The notes under the pieces were generated by a model. That model did no database searches, was not told where the DNA came from, and saw only the letters and a program-made list of their open reading frames with translations. The translations under genes and the position numbers were made by a program. From NCBI GenBank assembly GCA_037576215.1, contig JBANDB010000006.1, forward strand, positions 1,426,001 to 1,490,000: a stretch of DNA of 64,000 bases. The letters are read 5' to 3'. Below are positions 45,860 through 58,362 of this stretch, piece after piece. How positions within the stretch are numbered: position 1 is the first letter of the stretch; every line of letters begins with the position of its first letter. Source of the stretch: Armillaria gallica (Eukaryota; Basidiomycota; Agaricomycetes; Agaricales; Physalacriaceae).

Positions 45860-48800
45860 ATGTCCCGAAGACCCTCCATCCCTTCTGCCAGTAGCTCGTC
45901 AACGTCAGTGGCCAACGGGCATGCCCATAATGCGATACCTCCTTCTATGAGCCGTGGGGGGTCCTCTAGATCATCCAAGAAGCTCTCTCTTTCCAAGCTA
46001 CCTCCAGCAGACGAGTTGGATCCTGATGAACTGTTCGCAAAATACACCATTTCTGAGGTCGTATTCGTCCGGCAACAGCTGAGGTATCTACGACCTGTCA
46101 ATTCCGTTTCCCGAACATGTGTTCATTTGAGATGAACTTGCTAGAGCCGATGCTGACGCCAAGCAGGAGGAATTGCGGTTGATGGTTGGGTACGTGTTCT
46201 TTATATCAATCGCGTCTTATAGGCCATAACTCAAAGTACAGAGAACGGTATCGTGACCTTCTGCAAGCTTCTTCTTCCATCGTTTCGATAGCCCGCTCGT
46301 CCAAACGTGTAATCGAGGCCCTGGATGAGACGAAGAGCGCCATTCTGACCCAGGAAGAACCCCCGCTGCCACGAAAAGCATCTGTGAATGGAACGCAAGG
46401 TACTTCATACGCAACTTGGATCTACACGTAACTCAGGATTCTCCAGACACCCACTTGTACACGTTGCAGCTACTCTCTGCACACATAAAGCTCCTGTTAG
46501 ACGCACCGGAACATCTGTGGAGACTCATCGAGAGGAAGAAATACTTCACTGCTGCATGGTTGTTACTTCTGTCGCGCGTTGTGCACCGTGCATTGATACA
46601 ACACGATCAACAAGAGGAAGATACTTGGACAACTCAAGGACTGGATGCACTGGTATGTTCTGCATGTTGGTCCTATCTTCCTCGCTCAAGTTCCGTCTCT
46701 TAAGGACCAATTTCCTCTCATACAACGACAATGGGATGCAGTATCCCAGTTCCGTTCGCAGATTGTGCACAAGGCCACGATGTCCTTGCGAGAATATAAC
46801 ACACCTTCGTTCGTAAGTATCATCCTCGTCTCTAAATCTCAATGTTTCGAACCTGAGCTGTTTGCTTGTAGGATACGTGCGCCACCCTACTGACTTTACA
46901 TCTGTTGGATTCGCGTCCGCTTACAGAGACACTGTCTGTTTTTTTGGAACAACGGTCTAAATCACTTCATGCGGCCGTATCGTGGGGACAAAGTAAATCT
47001 TTGACCTCTCCCTCTTCGGACCGAGCGAACGGACACGCTCCCGAAAAGCGCACGGCTAGCCCTAAACACACTCTGAAGCAAATCAAGGACGCAGCTCAGG
47101 TAGCGTTAGACACTGTTGCCTTGACGGTCAAAACTGCCAGAGATATCTTTGAAGACAATGATTCCGAGAAATCCCTGGTCGCATCTGTAATGGAACACTT
47201 ACAATCTGACTCTACCCTGCCACCCACCCAAAATGCACTTCCCGCAGAACTTCAATTGACGACACAGGCTTTACTGATGACCTTACCGTCATCCACCCAT
47301 TTCATGCTCCTTCCCCAGAATTTGAAGTCTTATAAGCCTTACGTCGACCTCGATTCATCGTCATCACGCGTTCCCCCTTCACATCTTATTCAGAAAGTTG
47401 ACGACTGGTTCAAAAAGTCGGCGCAAAGTCTACAAGGTGCTCTTGATCGCTGGTTTCTCGATGTTTCGTCTGTCAAGGATGTCTGGAGTATACGATCTAC
47501 AGTTCGCAAATGGATATATTCGTCCTCTGGTTTGAAAGAGCAGGAAATGGAGGACGCAAACCTCATTTTTGATGATGTATGCCAGAGGCGAATTGCGGAA
47601 ATCTGGAAAACCTCCTTGATCAGTGCCCAAGAATCCTTTGGCGCATCTCTGTCGGCAGCAGTTCTATCATTTGGTGAAAATGCAGATGTGCGGATAGGTA
47701 CGTACGTCACATTTTCTCAACCACACGATCTAAGTTTCCTATACATGACAGACAATTTGTTTCAAACACCACCATTGCCTACGGCCTCTTCTTTGGGACC
47801 TATAGATGCTTCATTCCTGAAGTATAAGAGCACACTGCGAAAGCAGCTTTTGGGAAGGACGACATTGTTGGATGATCTGCTCCGGGTTCTTGAAAACTGT
47901 GCGCGGTCTATCCAGCATGACCTATCTCAAGTGTTGACCGAGGATAATTCAAAGTTAGTCCTTTCGTATAATTCGCGTTCTCCAATATTGATTCCCTTGG
48001 CTAGTGTTTTGGTTACCCGCCTTCGGAACGAGTATCAGCCACAAGCTGCCGTCTTGTGTTCCGGAGTAATTGACGCTCTTAACAGCGCCTCGGAAAGCAT
48101 TACCGACAGATCACGTTAGTTCCTGTCCTTAAATTTCTGTGCATGCGGCTCAAAAAATCTGTTTCGGGAGTCAGATATTACCGGACTCGTATTTGTCGGC
48201 CAACTTGCAGACGAGCTCGCCACTTACTCGAGCTTTGTCACTGATGTATCTGCCGACGTCGGTGTGGCGAAAGGTTGGCTCTAATATTTCCAATGTGGTT
48301 TTGTCTCAATGACATGCATTATCTCAGATTTTCGTGAAAAAGTGAAGTTGTGCCGCGACGGTATCGTCAACCGTTGGCGCTCGTATACCGTTTCGAACAT
48401 ACTATCTACCCCCCGACATCGGGCACCCTTTCCAGCACTCCCTTGTATGGCCCCGCTTTTTCTGTTCTTTCCAAACACGAAGCTCATGACGTCGGATCCT
48501 AGCCTCTCCCGTATTAACTGTTCCGTCCCCAGATCTGATGGGCGCGTTGCTTTTATTGACACATGCAATGCAAGAATTGGGAATCTCTCGTGACCTAAGG
48601 CGTCAAAGCAATCTCGTAGATCGGACCCTCCAAACATTCATTGAGCAGTTCCTCCGGAATCGGTTTGATGCCGGTGGCATCCAGACATTGTATGATCTCG
48701 CATTTCTACGGAAACTGATCGACGTCAGGATGGGAAGTGACTGGACAGATGTTCGTCAACTGTTGGATCAGAACGCTGTGCACATACGCGAGAAGGTGAC

Positions 48801-49094
48801 AGCTCGTCTCCCTATCTTTCTCGTTACTGTGGCTCAATTTATTCATTATAGATCCCCGGTGGACAAACGTTACCGGATCAAGGAGATATCGAGCGCACTG
48901 TCTCTGATTATATTGCTCGGACCCAAGTGCTATTTGGCATTCTTCTGAGGAACACTCCATCATCATTGTCGCACAGCAACGACAAGCTTGCAGCGCTTCT
49001 TCCGTTTGGATCACCGCTTTTAGATCAGCCGTTCCAGCCTGCGATAGATGTAGCGAAACCATCATCTCGCTTCGGTCTGCTTTTAGTAGGATGA
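45860..49094 (+). CDS. COG1: COG1, conserved oligomeric Golgi complex subunit 1
   Basis: Tethering-complex subunit for retrograde vesicles at the Golgi. ATG at 45860. After a Ser-rich leader comes the Vps51-type N-terminal helix DPDELFAKYTISEVVFVRQQ, then ERYRDLLQASSSIVSIARSS and ALDETKSAIL. HLYTLQLLSAHIKLLLDAPE and LIERKKYFTAAWLLLLSRVV follow, typical of COG1/COG5-class subunits. A long helical body in one large exon (46894-47698) has WFKKSAQSLQGALDRWFLDV. Later exons give HAMQELGISRDLRRQSNLVD and FDAGGIQTLYDLAFLRKLID. The final exon (about 48900) ends SSRFGLLLVG at 49094. About 930 residues, ten or more exons. The junction near 48400-48530 is uncertain. Confidence 0.88.
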
Positions 49095-49330
49095 GTAGGT
49101 TACAATATTGTTGTAGCTGAAGGCTTGAAGCACGAGTTGTAGCAAATGTCTTTTGACTTGCTATCATGATCTTGAAAAATAGCACCAGCCATGTAAGTAC
49201 AACACTCGGCATCAATATGTTGATCAGGCCCAGATCATACGGTATTATCATCTTAATAATGTGACGTGAACTGCAAATATCGCCCATGTACCATCTATAA
49301 ATGATGCAGGGCATCGCATTTATCCAACAG

Positions 49331-50930
49331 ATGGCTGGGTTTCTGTTCCTACCTTCTTGCCTGTTGATGACTGCCCCTCACACTGCGGGGAGCGTTCAGA
49401 GCCTCCGGTGAAGTAAATGAGTATTTCGGTGAAGTCTCAAAGTGAGTCCAAGTCTTTGTTCGACACGTCGACCATCTTATTGACACTGTCAATGCAGAGA
49501 TTAGCAGCGTCGGCGACGCAAGCTTGTGGCAGGCTTTCATCGCCCTCCACATTGTGGGGGGTCAAGTTGGTCTCCCTATTATCCTTCTCACTTGGGCTTT
49601 CTCCAAAAGCGTTGTCCGCCATCCTACACTAGTCAATCTCTGGATTACATTTATCGTCTATTCTATATCGTATTGCATACTGTGAGCTGCCTTCTGGACC
49701 CCGGACCCCTCCCTCCTGATGAGTGCTGCACAGATTATACAGCGGGCAAGTCGGTGCAACCACCACTTCACCCAGCAACGTGTGTCTGGTACAAAGTGCT
49801 ATGATATATGGAGCGCCGCCTATGTGAGTTACTGCTTTTGTACATTGAACGCGTAATAACGGGCGTCAATAGGTCGGCTGTGGCAGGACTTCTAGTTGTT
49901 TGTCAGGCGTGTAGCATCTTCAGTCGCATATTCAAGTCCTATCGCTCTGACCATTAATGATGATTTCCTCAGATTTGGCAAACGTTCCAAGAGCCCTCCT
50001 TTAATACTAACCCAACTAAATGGCCAAATAGTGTTAAGATCGTGAGTGCGCATACTCTTTACTACAAAGCGTCTCCTGACCCTCATTAGTTTCTGGTGCT
50101 ACCTTATCTCGTGTTTTTCGTATTTGCATTGACGGCTGGCATTGTAAGTTATTTTTTTCCCCATGGGAACTGCCCAAGCTGAGACTTATGAAGCTTGGAG
50201 CGCTTCACCCCGAGCGCATTTACAACCTCAATGGTCTTTATTGCTCACTCCATAGTGCGAACTTGTATGTTTTATGCCTTTATTCGTAAGGTGAAAATCT
50301 CAGCGTGCTCGAGCAGCAGTAATTACATTGTTCCAATCTTCTGTGTCACTGTGATGTCGATGATGGTTATACTTGAAGGTGAGTGTTGAAGAAGACAGAG
50401 TTATCGTTGACTAATCTATCCTGTCAACAAGTGATTCTGGTCGTGAGATACTACAGAATGTGGGCACATACATCAAGAGTGTTTCCGTTAGCATCTCGGA
50501 GAACATCGCCATCCCTCTTGCTACGGGTGCTTCTATTCGATGTTTATTCCGTTGTTGTATTCAGGTCAGTACGTACCACTTAACAACAATCTCACGGGTT
50601 GAATGGCAAACTTGTCTACAGCGTAGCAGTGTTCTTCTTGTCTGATTTCCAAACTCACTGGCCATACATGGTTCAGGCATCAAGTAAGCGGACAGCATGC
50701 ATCACTTTTTATACTCTAATGTCCTCTCAGTTCCTCTTACCGCGGTAGCGATCTTTGGATCTCAAGTTGTACGTCTGTATACCCATTTGAGCTTTCGATA
50801 CCGACCTAATGGTCCTGTGATCACCATAGGACTTGTTCCGAGCTTGGTGTTTCTGGAGACCAGCGAACACGTCCTCCGGAAACTTTCTGAACACTGGATC
50901 CAGCACCCTTCACCTTACACGGATTTATAG
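49331..50930 (+). CDS. seven-helix GPCR-like fungal membrane protein
   Basis: A signal-peptide-like start at ATG 49331 (MAGFLFLPSCLLMTAPHTAG; in-frame ATGs at 49301 and 49304 are alternatives) leads to SVGDASLWQAFIALHIVGGQ and VGLPIILLTWAFSK, then LWITFIVYSISYCI, CLVQSAMIYGAPPM, AVAGLLVVCQ, FLVLPYLVFFVFALTAG, a short HPERIYNLNGLYC loop, and two or three further hydrophobic exons (NYIVPIFCVTVMSMMVILE, VAVFFLSDFQTHWPYM). The pattern matches a common Agaricomycete family of orphan 7TM proteins. It is not the STE3 pheromone-receptor family. One extra G near 49385 must be skipped to join the leader. One intron (from about 49908) appears to use a GC donor. The last exons are approximate. Confidence 0.62.
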
Positions 50931-51070
50931 TTGTAATTCTTCTGTACCCTAGAAGGCGTATAATCTTATGCTGGTATATTATATCCGAGGCGAAAGGAGA
51001 ATATCGTCGGGCTTTCCGACCACACAAATCCGGCCTTTATCCGAAGTGTAATACAAGTAAGAGTTGAGAA

Positions 51071-51482
51071 TTAAGCACCTCCGCTGCAAAGTACTGTCAG
51101 TACATATAGAAGATAAGACGCAGCGAACATACACCAGAATATTGTTGCTAAAATGTATGTAAGTAAGTAGGACAGCTCCCTAAGGAAAGGCAACGCACAT
51201 TGGGATATGGATGAGCTTGACAAAGTACCCGATGAATCCCATGACAGCAAAGCCAACAGCAACAGCCCGGCAAATTTGAACGAATTCTACGCAAAAGGAG
51301 TTGAGGAGAGGACGAGAGAGGGAGTGACGAACAGACCTTTCGACGAAGGTTTTGTGCAACGTGTAAGGAACTATTTCAGGATGAACACAGGAAAATCAGA
51401 TATGTAGCAAGGAACGCACCTGGTTCCCATCGCGAGCAAATTGCTGAGGTATTTCAAGGAATTCCCGTAATTTTTCAGACAT
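51071..51482 (-). CDS. SSS1: SEC61 gamma / SSS1 translocon subunit
   Basis: Tail-anchored small subunit of the ER protein-conducting channel. Five exons in 412 bp encode about 70 residues. ATG 51482 starts [20 protein letters not shown], then [20 protein letters not shown], the membrane helix [20 protein letters not shown] and the end INNILVGGA. It is colinear with SEC61 gamma throughout, including the RCTKP motif. A sec61 gene is one of the conserved genes near matA in Agaricomycetes. It is too short and too split to appear as a single open frame. Confidence 0.93.
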
Positions 51483-51700
51483 GACGGTGGTGGTGGTGGT
51501 AAGAGGAAGTGAAACGAGCGATCAAAAGATGATGTGGAGGAATGAGGTGTATTTTCTCACGCATTCCCTTTTGGCGTCGACTCTGCGGACTCGAATTGTC
51601 GACCTCGGTCAGTGCTCACGGTGCGACATCACTTTGTTGAGCTCCTTGACCGGAACGATGACCATGACACATTTATCTAGGCTGCCGATATCCCGCATGA
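51483..51700. promoter_or_regulatory. divergent promoter, SEC61 gamma / PPR protein
   Basis: 218 bp between divergent start codons. A GGTGGTGGTGGT run lies at 51486-51499, next to the SEC61 gamma start. Confidence 0.5.
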
Positions 51701-53961
51701 ATGTCCCTGCGCACCTCTTTGCGTCGAGCTGGAGGCGTTGTCCGGGTTCACGCTCCGAGACAACACTGGATTGGACGGAGATTCGCCCATAGCGATGCAG
51801 ACAATTCTGCATACAAGCAGGCGCACGATGAGTTTGCGAAGGACCAGATTGAAGGGTTTGCCAGGTCATTGAAGAAGTCACGAAACAAACGCGACGATAT
51901 TCTCGCTTACTACCCCAGCGTAGCGTCCCAGGTGCGATGGTCCTTGTCCAATAATCCCAAACCTACCGTCACAAAAGCACCTGCGACATATGTTGAACAC
52001 CTTCATACTGTGGTCGAAACCCTTGCAATGTCGGGACAAGGATCCGACCTAAAATGTATCGAACAAATTCTGAAGGACCTGCCTGTCGTTTTCCTCCTGG
52101 ATCCGTCCCCCGAAATACATACCACCATTATACGCGGTCTCGTGAAAAATGGAAACATGTTCAGCGCGCTTCTGTGGCTGAAGACCATGTCAACCAAGCC
52201 TGGTCAGCTACAACCCACTCTCAGCCAATACCATCTCCTTCTAGAGTCATGTATAACGTCGACTTCGCCCCAGGTCTCCCTCAAATTCATGAAATCGGCG
52301 GTCAAAGCCATGCGCGACACTGGCTGCCAGCCAACCCATGACACCTATGCGATTCTCATACGTTACCTCTGGTCGAAACCTAATGTGGTTCTCCCTCCTA
52401 CGATCTTCGAGACGTTGATTCAAGAGATGAGCGAAGACTATCTGCCTCTGAATCAGCAGATTGCAGACCTATTGTACGAGGCATATGCGGATCGGGGGTT
52501 GATGAAACTTGCCGACCAGATATTGGAGACCTATAGAAAGTCTGTTCCGACGACTTTAATCACCCCCGACCAAATCAGGGATGCTAGGTGGTTGGACAGT
52601 CTATCTAAAGAATCATACCGAACAGGTGTAAATGGTGCTCTGACGTTGTTCAAAGACCTGCAGAAGGACGGAGCGGTGGGCACCGCGGATGTCCTGAAAG
52701 CTTTGTTGCGAGGGTCAACAACTACCGAGGATCTCATGAAAGCACAGGAAGCGACCGGGATCCAAGCCACTGCTGTACATTGGTCTATGCTCACGTCCAA
52801 AAACGCTCGGCGAGGTAGATTGTCCCATGCATTGTCTATTTACAAGGACAGCAGAGAAGCGGGGATTACCCCCACATTGCCTGTTTCGGGCCCGTTGATC
52901 AGGCCTTTTGTTTAGTCGGTACGGAGGATTCATTGGATGAAGCTTTTTCGTTGTACCAAGACCTCACTGCTGCGAACGAGCCCAGCACTCCCAGCACTCA
53001 AAATACAGGTCCTGATGTCGCCATTTATCAATCCATGTTGAGCGCTCTTTCCCTAATTCCCAATTCAACAAAAGCCCTCGATATCGCCAACATCCTTCTG
53101 GCAGACATGGGTGCCAGAGACATCCCTCTCAATGGCATGGGCCATGATGTCGTTTCAATTCGCATACGGAATGCCTCCAATGAAACGGAAGCATACGAGA
53201 TTTACCAAGACCTGAAGCACACAGTCCAGGGCTTCGGTTTTGTCAAAGTTATAGATGCATTATGCGCCCTGTCTCATCGTGGCGGATTGCATGTCCCATC
53301 CCTCGAAAAAGTCTTTACAATCGTTGGCGATATGAAACGGTCCGGACAGTCCATAAACCCATCCATTTACACCATGTTGTTAGGTCATTTCAACGAAATC
53401 GCCCTCCGGATAGACGAACAAAGCTCGTCCTCGGGGTTTGTCGATAGATATTGTGACACTGTCCGCCGTATACATGACCTTCTCGTTCTCGAATCGTTTT
53501 CGCCGGAGGCTCCGTTGTGGAACTTGCTCATGGACACGTACCGGCGTGTGGAACGGCATCACGATGTATACCGTGTTTGGGAGCAGATTTTCCTCTCGGG
53601 AAAGTATAATCACGAGAGCGTCAATATCGTATTGGACTCGTGCGGTCTATCCCAGGACCTGTCTGCAGCGAGAAATGTTTACACACGATCAAATGAAGGG
53701 GGCTATACTTTCACCAAGGAGAATTGGGATTCATGGGTCGAGTGTCTGTGTCGCACGAACCAAGTCAACGAAGCAGTGAAGACCGTGTGTTTGGAGATGA
53801 GTCGGAGAGGCGTGCAACCTGATGAGGCGACCGTTCGAGTGCTGTTGGACTTCACAGAAAAGGGTGGCTTAGCAAAAGAGGTAATGGTGCGCATAGAACG
53901 CCATTTGCCCCAAGTTTGGGAGAAACTTCCCGTGGACCTAAAAGAAGCAGGTTCGAAGTGA
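51701..53961 (+). CDS. mitochondrial pentatricopeptide-repeat (PPR) protein, frame break in middle
   Basis: ATG at 51701 gives a basic presequence (MSLRTSLRRAGGVVRVHAPR, GRRFAHS) expected to target mitochondria. The body is a chain of about 35-residue helical hairpins such as TTIIRGLVKNGNMFSALLWL, YHLLLESCITSTSPQVSLKF, HDTYAILIRYLWSKP, PSIYTMLLGHFNEIALR and APLWNLLMDTYRRVERHHDV, the PPR pattern used for RNA binding and organelle mRNA processing. The frame shifts at 52905-52912 (run CCTTTTGTTTAG): LIRPF ends the first part and GTEDSLDEAFSLYQDL resumes one base out. About 750 residues after correction. No introns, as usual for PPR genes. The last residues are LPVDLKEAGSK at 53961. Confidence 0.83.
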
Positions 53962-54143
53962 CGTATTATTATGGATATACTGCAGAATGTATGGTGGCAA
54001 TATTGTACAAATGTTCTATGAGAGGTTCGGTTGACCAACACTCTAGGCTCAGGGAGCCATCTAGAAGAATAGAAAGCCCAAGGAGAAAACATTTGACAAA
54101 ACTATCATTACGAAGCAACCTCCTCTACAGATGGACAGTCGCA

Positions 54144-57100
54144 CTAGAAAAAGTTCGTTAGCAAATGTGTGTTTGGATGAACCAAGCGGCTCACAATAAG
54201 ATTAAGGTCCCCGTAAGCTGTCATTGAGGAGTGAGTGTTGATTGTAATATCCGTGACAACTAACTCACCATCGTCAATGCGCGACACTGTCGGCCAGAAC
54301 TTCTTCTCTAAAAGCCAAGGAAGGGGGTACACTGCTGTTCGACGAGAGTAAGGCCTGGCAAACATCATGATTAATGGTGATTCTTCGAGACAGGAAAATA
54401 GCTGACCTGCTCCACTCTTCCTCAGCAAGCACGGAAATAGGATGGGGTGCATTCTTGAGAACATTATTGTCTCGAGGCTGTTTTCCTGTTACAATATCTT
54501 CCGCTTCCCGGCGTATCTGTATCATAGCATCGCAGAACCTAGGATATTATATCAGAGTGCAATTGGAGAACTCCGCATTGACGCGACATACCTATCTATC
54601 TCCTCTAAAGGCTCTGACTCGGTCGGCTCGATTAACATGCATGTAGATGTGGGCCAAGAGCAGGTGGGAGGGTGGAAACCATAATCTTGCAGGCGTTTAG
54701 CGAAGTCGGTAACTTTCAATCCAGCGGACCTGTCGAACTCCGCAAGATCTATCAAGAGCTCGTGAGCGACACGGCCATGTTTATTCGTGTACCGAACATT
54801 GTAGTGCTCCGATAAGCGACTGGCCATGTAGTTGGCGTTGAGTAGCGCAACTTTGGAGGAATCGGCGAGCCCCCGACCACCGAGCATTTTGATGTAAGCC
54901 CAGGAAGTGAGGTGAATGGAGGCGCTGCCGAAAGGTGCGGCAGAGACTGCTTCTATGGCTTTGGAACCAGCGATCTGAGGTAGCGATCTGTGAGAAGGAA
55001 GGAATGGAGCTAGGTGTTCGGCAACACAGATCGGTCTAAAGGGAGCATTGTCAGCCTCAGTAATAAAATCCTGAAGAGGACCATACCCAACTCCAGGACC
55101 TCCTCCGCCATGTGGACTACGAAATGAGCTGACGCAGATGCTGATCAAATGTACCAACTCACATTGCAAATGTCTTGTGAAGATTCATGTGGCAGACATC
55201 CCCCCCACAAGTGGCCGGATTGGTTAGACCAATTTGAGCGTTCAGATTAGCGCCTGGGACCGTATCAAAACATCTCATTCTTAGCCATACCTAAACAAAC
55301 GTACCATCAAGATATACTTGGCCACCGTTGTCATGGATGATTTTGCATGCCTGAGATGGTTGTCAGTGGGGACAGGCTGTTCCTGGGCTAGAGATACACA
55401 CATCTTGGACACCGTCTTCGAAAACCCCAAAGGTTGAAGGATAAGTGATCTTGATAGATATTAGAGATCAATTTCGTTGGCAATGATGATGAGATCGTAC
55501 CATAAATGCAGCAAGATTATCTTTGTGCTTTTCGGCTTTGGATGTGAGGTCTTCAAGTCCAGGCTACCATCCGATAAGGCCTTGACGGGTACGACTTTGA
55601 GCCCTGCCATGACTGCCGACTGTGATGTCGGCATGAGATGCGTTCAGTGACAGTAAAAGCCACCGGATACTTACCGCTGGATTCGTTCCATGGGCGCTTA
55701 AAGGAATCAAACAGATATCACGGTGTCCCTCTCCTCGAGATTCATGATAAGCCCTGATCACACAGAGACCTGCATACTCTCCAGCTGCACCAGAGTTTGG
55801 CTGTAAGGAAGCAGCGTGAAAGCCTGTTATTTTGCACAGATCATCTTCTAGTTCCTGGTCTGAGAGTAAGGCTCCTTGGCTCTAAGCTCCTGCAAGCGAG
55901 ATATTACTCGCCTTGATGATACTCAGATATCCCTCCACTTGTTCATGGGGTGCGAAGGGGTGCACGGCACTGAACTCTGGCCACGTAAGAGGAATCATGC
56001 TGCTGGTGCTGTTCAGTTTCATGGTGCAACTTCCAAGCGGTATCATGGAATGAACGAGGCCAAGGTCCTTGGAAGCTAGGTGATTCATGTAACGGAGCAT
56101 CTCCGTCTCGGAGTGGTGCTTGTTGAAAACTGGATGGCGCAGATATTCGGAAGTACGCTGCAGAGACGAGGGAATAGACGATCCCTCGGACGGTAAAACC
56201 AGCTGGCCTGACGACTTGACTGCCGATGCAAATATCGTTACAAGAGCCTCCAAGTCTGCTTGAGTAACGCTTTCGTCGAATGTGACACCGACATGCTGAT
56301 CGTCAATATGACGAAGGTTGACCCTCGCACTTTTTGCGATGTCATGCACCGCCTGAGCGCCACTAGCAACCGATACGTCCAGTGTGATCGTGTCAAAAAA
56401 GGTAGAGTTCGACAGCTTGTATCCGAGATTTTCGACCGATGATTTGAAGATTTGAGCAATAACATGGACCTTGTTTGCGATACGTTGTAGACCGACTGGA
56501 CCGTGGTAGACTACATACATCGCCGCCATGTTGGCCAGCAGGGCTTGGCTGGTACAGACATTACTTGTCGCTCGTTCGCGTCGAATATGCTGTTCACGGG
56601 CTATGAAAGTTAGACTACGATGGATTTGACACGAGCAATTGCGACCTACTCTGCAATGCCAGCCTGTAAGCGGGTGCACCTGTGGCGTCTCGACTGCGGC
56701 CAATCAAGCGACCAGGCATCTTCCGTTTGAGTTTGTCTGTTACAGCAAAGAATGCGGCATGGGGACCACCATATCCTGCAGGAACGCCAAATCGTGCCGA
56801 GTTTCCAAAAACGATATCAGCGCCCCATTCGCCCGGTGGTTTCAACATGGTTAACGCCAACAGATCGGTAGCACAGACGACGAGGGCACCGGACGAATGC
56901 GCGGTTACTGCAAGTTCTCCGAAATCTTTGATGTTCCCATCTACGTCGGGGTACTGAATCAGAACACCGCACAGATCCGGTTGCAGGCTTTGATCCTTAA
57001 CGGCTACACCTGCATCCTCAACAAGAACCTTGATACCGAAACCTTTGGCACGCGTCCGAAGCACCGAGATGGTCTGAGGTAAAACACCAGAGTCAACCAG

Positions 57101-57768
57101 GAATGTGCGTTTCTTGTGTCCGGAGGAGACGAATGCCATAACCATGCCCTCCGCTGCTGCTGTTGCCTCATCAAGAAGCGAAGCATTGGCGATATCCATT
57201 GAAGTAAGAGACATTATCATCGTCTGGTAATTGACAAGAGACTCTAGCCGTCCCTGAGCGATCTCGGGTTGATACGGTGTGTAGGGGGTGTACCATTGAG
57301 GGTTTTCCATTACCTGTATACGCCATATGTCAGTTGTGAAGCAATGCTAAGTCACTAGAACTGTCGTACGTTACGCAGAATGACCGGAGGAACAACAGCA
57401 CAGTGATACCCCATCCCTATGTAACTCTTGAACGCGACGTTCTGTCCTCCCAAAGCTTTAGCGCGAGCGTGCAATTCTGATTCGCTGAACGAGGGAATAG
57501 TCTCGTTGCTGATGTTAGCGGTCGAAACGCGAATTTTAGGAGGGACGGTATCGGCTATGAATGCGTCCATGGAATCGTAACCCACTTGAGAGAGCATCTG
57601 GGAGACTTCATGCTCATTGGGACCGATGTGTCTCTCCTGGAAGGTATCTAATGGAGCAAGAAGAGAGTTTTTTCTGGCCGTTGCAAGGGTAGGAGCCCCA
57701 TGGATTGAGCGGCAGGCGATTGTCTGGGAAAATCGATGGAAGCCAAGGGCATAGCGAGCGAACGCCAT
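54144..57768 (-). CDS. GCV2: glycine dehydrogenase (decarboxylating), P-protein
   Basis: PLP enzyme of the mitochondrial glycine cleavage system. ATG at 57768 gives the presequence [20 protein letters not shown]. Markers in order are [147 protein letters not shown], the PLP-Lys motif [20 protein letters not shown] (about 55100-55185, split by an intron) and the tail [13 protein letters not shown]. About 1000 residues, many exons. One base seems missing near 55560 between VKALSDGS and [13 protein letters not shown] known matA-linked gene. Confidence 0.95.
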
Positions 57769-58362
57769 GGTCCTTGAGGATAGGGACCAAGACGCGATGG
57801 AGGGAAAAGGCAGCGAAGCAAAAAATTGACAGAGGTATGTAATTAAAGCAAGATTCACCGAGCCATTCACCGAGTCAACAAGCTTATCGACACCTCTAGA
57901 TAAGGGCTTTGACGGTGTTCAGCACGTGAAACCACGCGAAGGGGAGCTCCGACCGCAAGGGCAGCATCACTGAACATTTGCAAAATACCGGACATGGTAG
58001 ACTGGCAAATTTATACTTACGGCCCTCCCGATGGAAATCTCTTAGTTCGTCCTCGAACAAAAAAATTTTCTTCTGACCTCCCAGATTAAGAAGGATTTTA
58101 CCCATATATGGCAGTTGGAGTAGTGGTAGTGGTTCCGAGTCGCTTACGAGAAACCCATATCCGGGTATCCCCTTGCTCGGGACTCCGCCGCCTTCTAGTC
58201 TATTTGCCGGAGTGCCAAGGTTTGATCGCAGGTGGAAATAAGTACATTTGGTCCACATTGGGATGCACTACGGCATGAGTGCCATACCATCCATACAAGC
58301 ATATCGCGAGAATGACAGAACATCTTCTGATCGTTGGCTGCATCGAACTGTAAGAGAAAACC
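57769..58362. other. intergenic, GCV2 promoter region
   Basis: 594 bp between the GCV2 start and the stop of the next minus-strand gene. The frame at 57896-58258 does not resemble any protein. A weak tRNA-like stretch near 58090-58190 was examined and rejected. Confidence 0.5.

Noticed and set aside
49331..50930. STE3-type pheromone receptor (matB gene) for the 7TM protein
   Set aside because: No STE3 motifs; the sequence matches a different orphan Agaricomycete 7TM family, and no pheromone precursor with a CaaX end was seen nearby.
58090..58195. tRNA-like stretch (GTAGTGGTAGTGG and a G/C-rich arm)
   Set aside because: No GGTTCRANNCC B-box and no acceptor-stem pairing could be made on either strand.
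57896..58258. 120-codon minus-strand frame between GCV2 and the ARMH3-like gene
   Set aside because: No ATG context, no similarity and no codon pattern; it lies in a promoter-length spacer.
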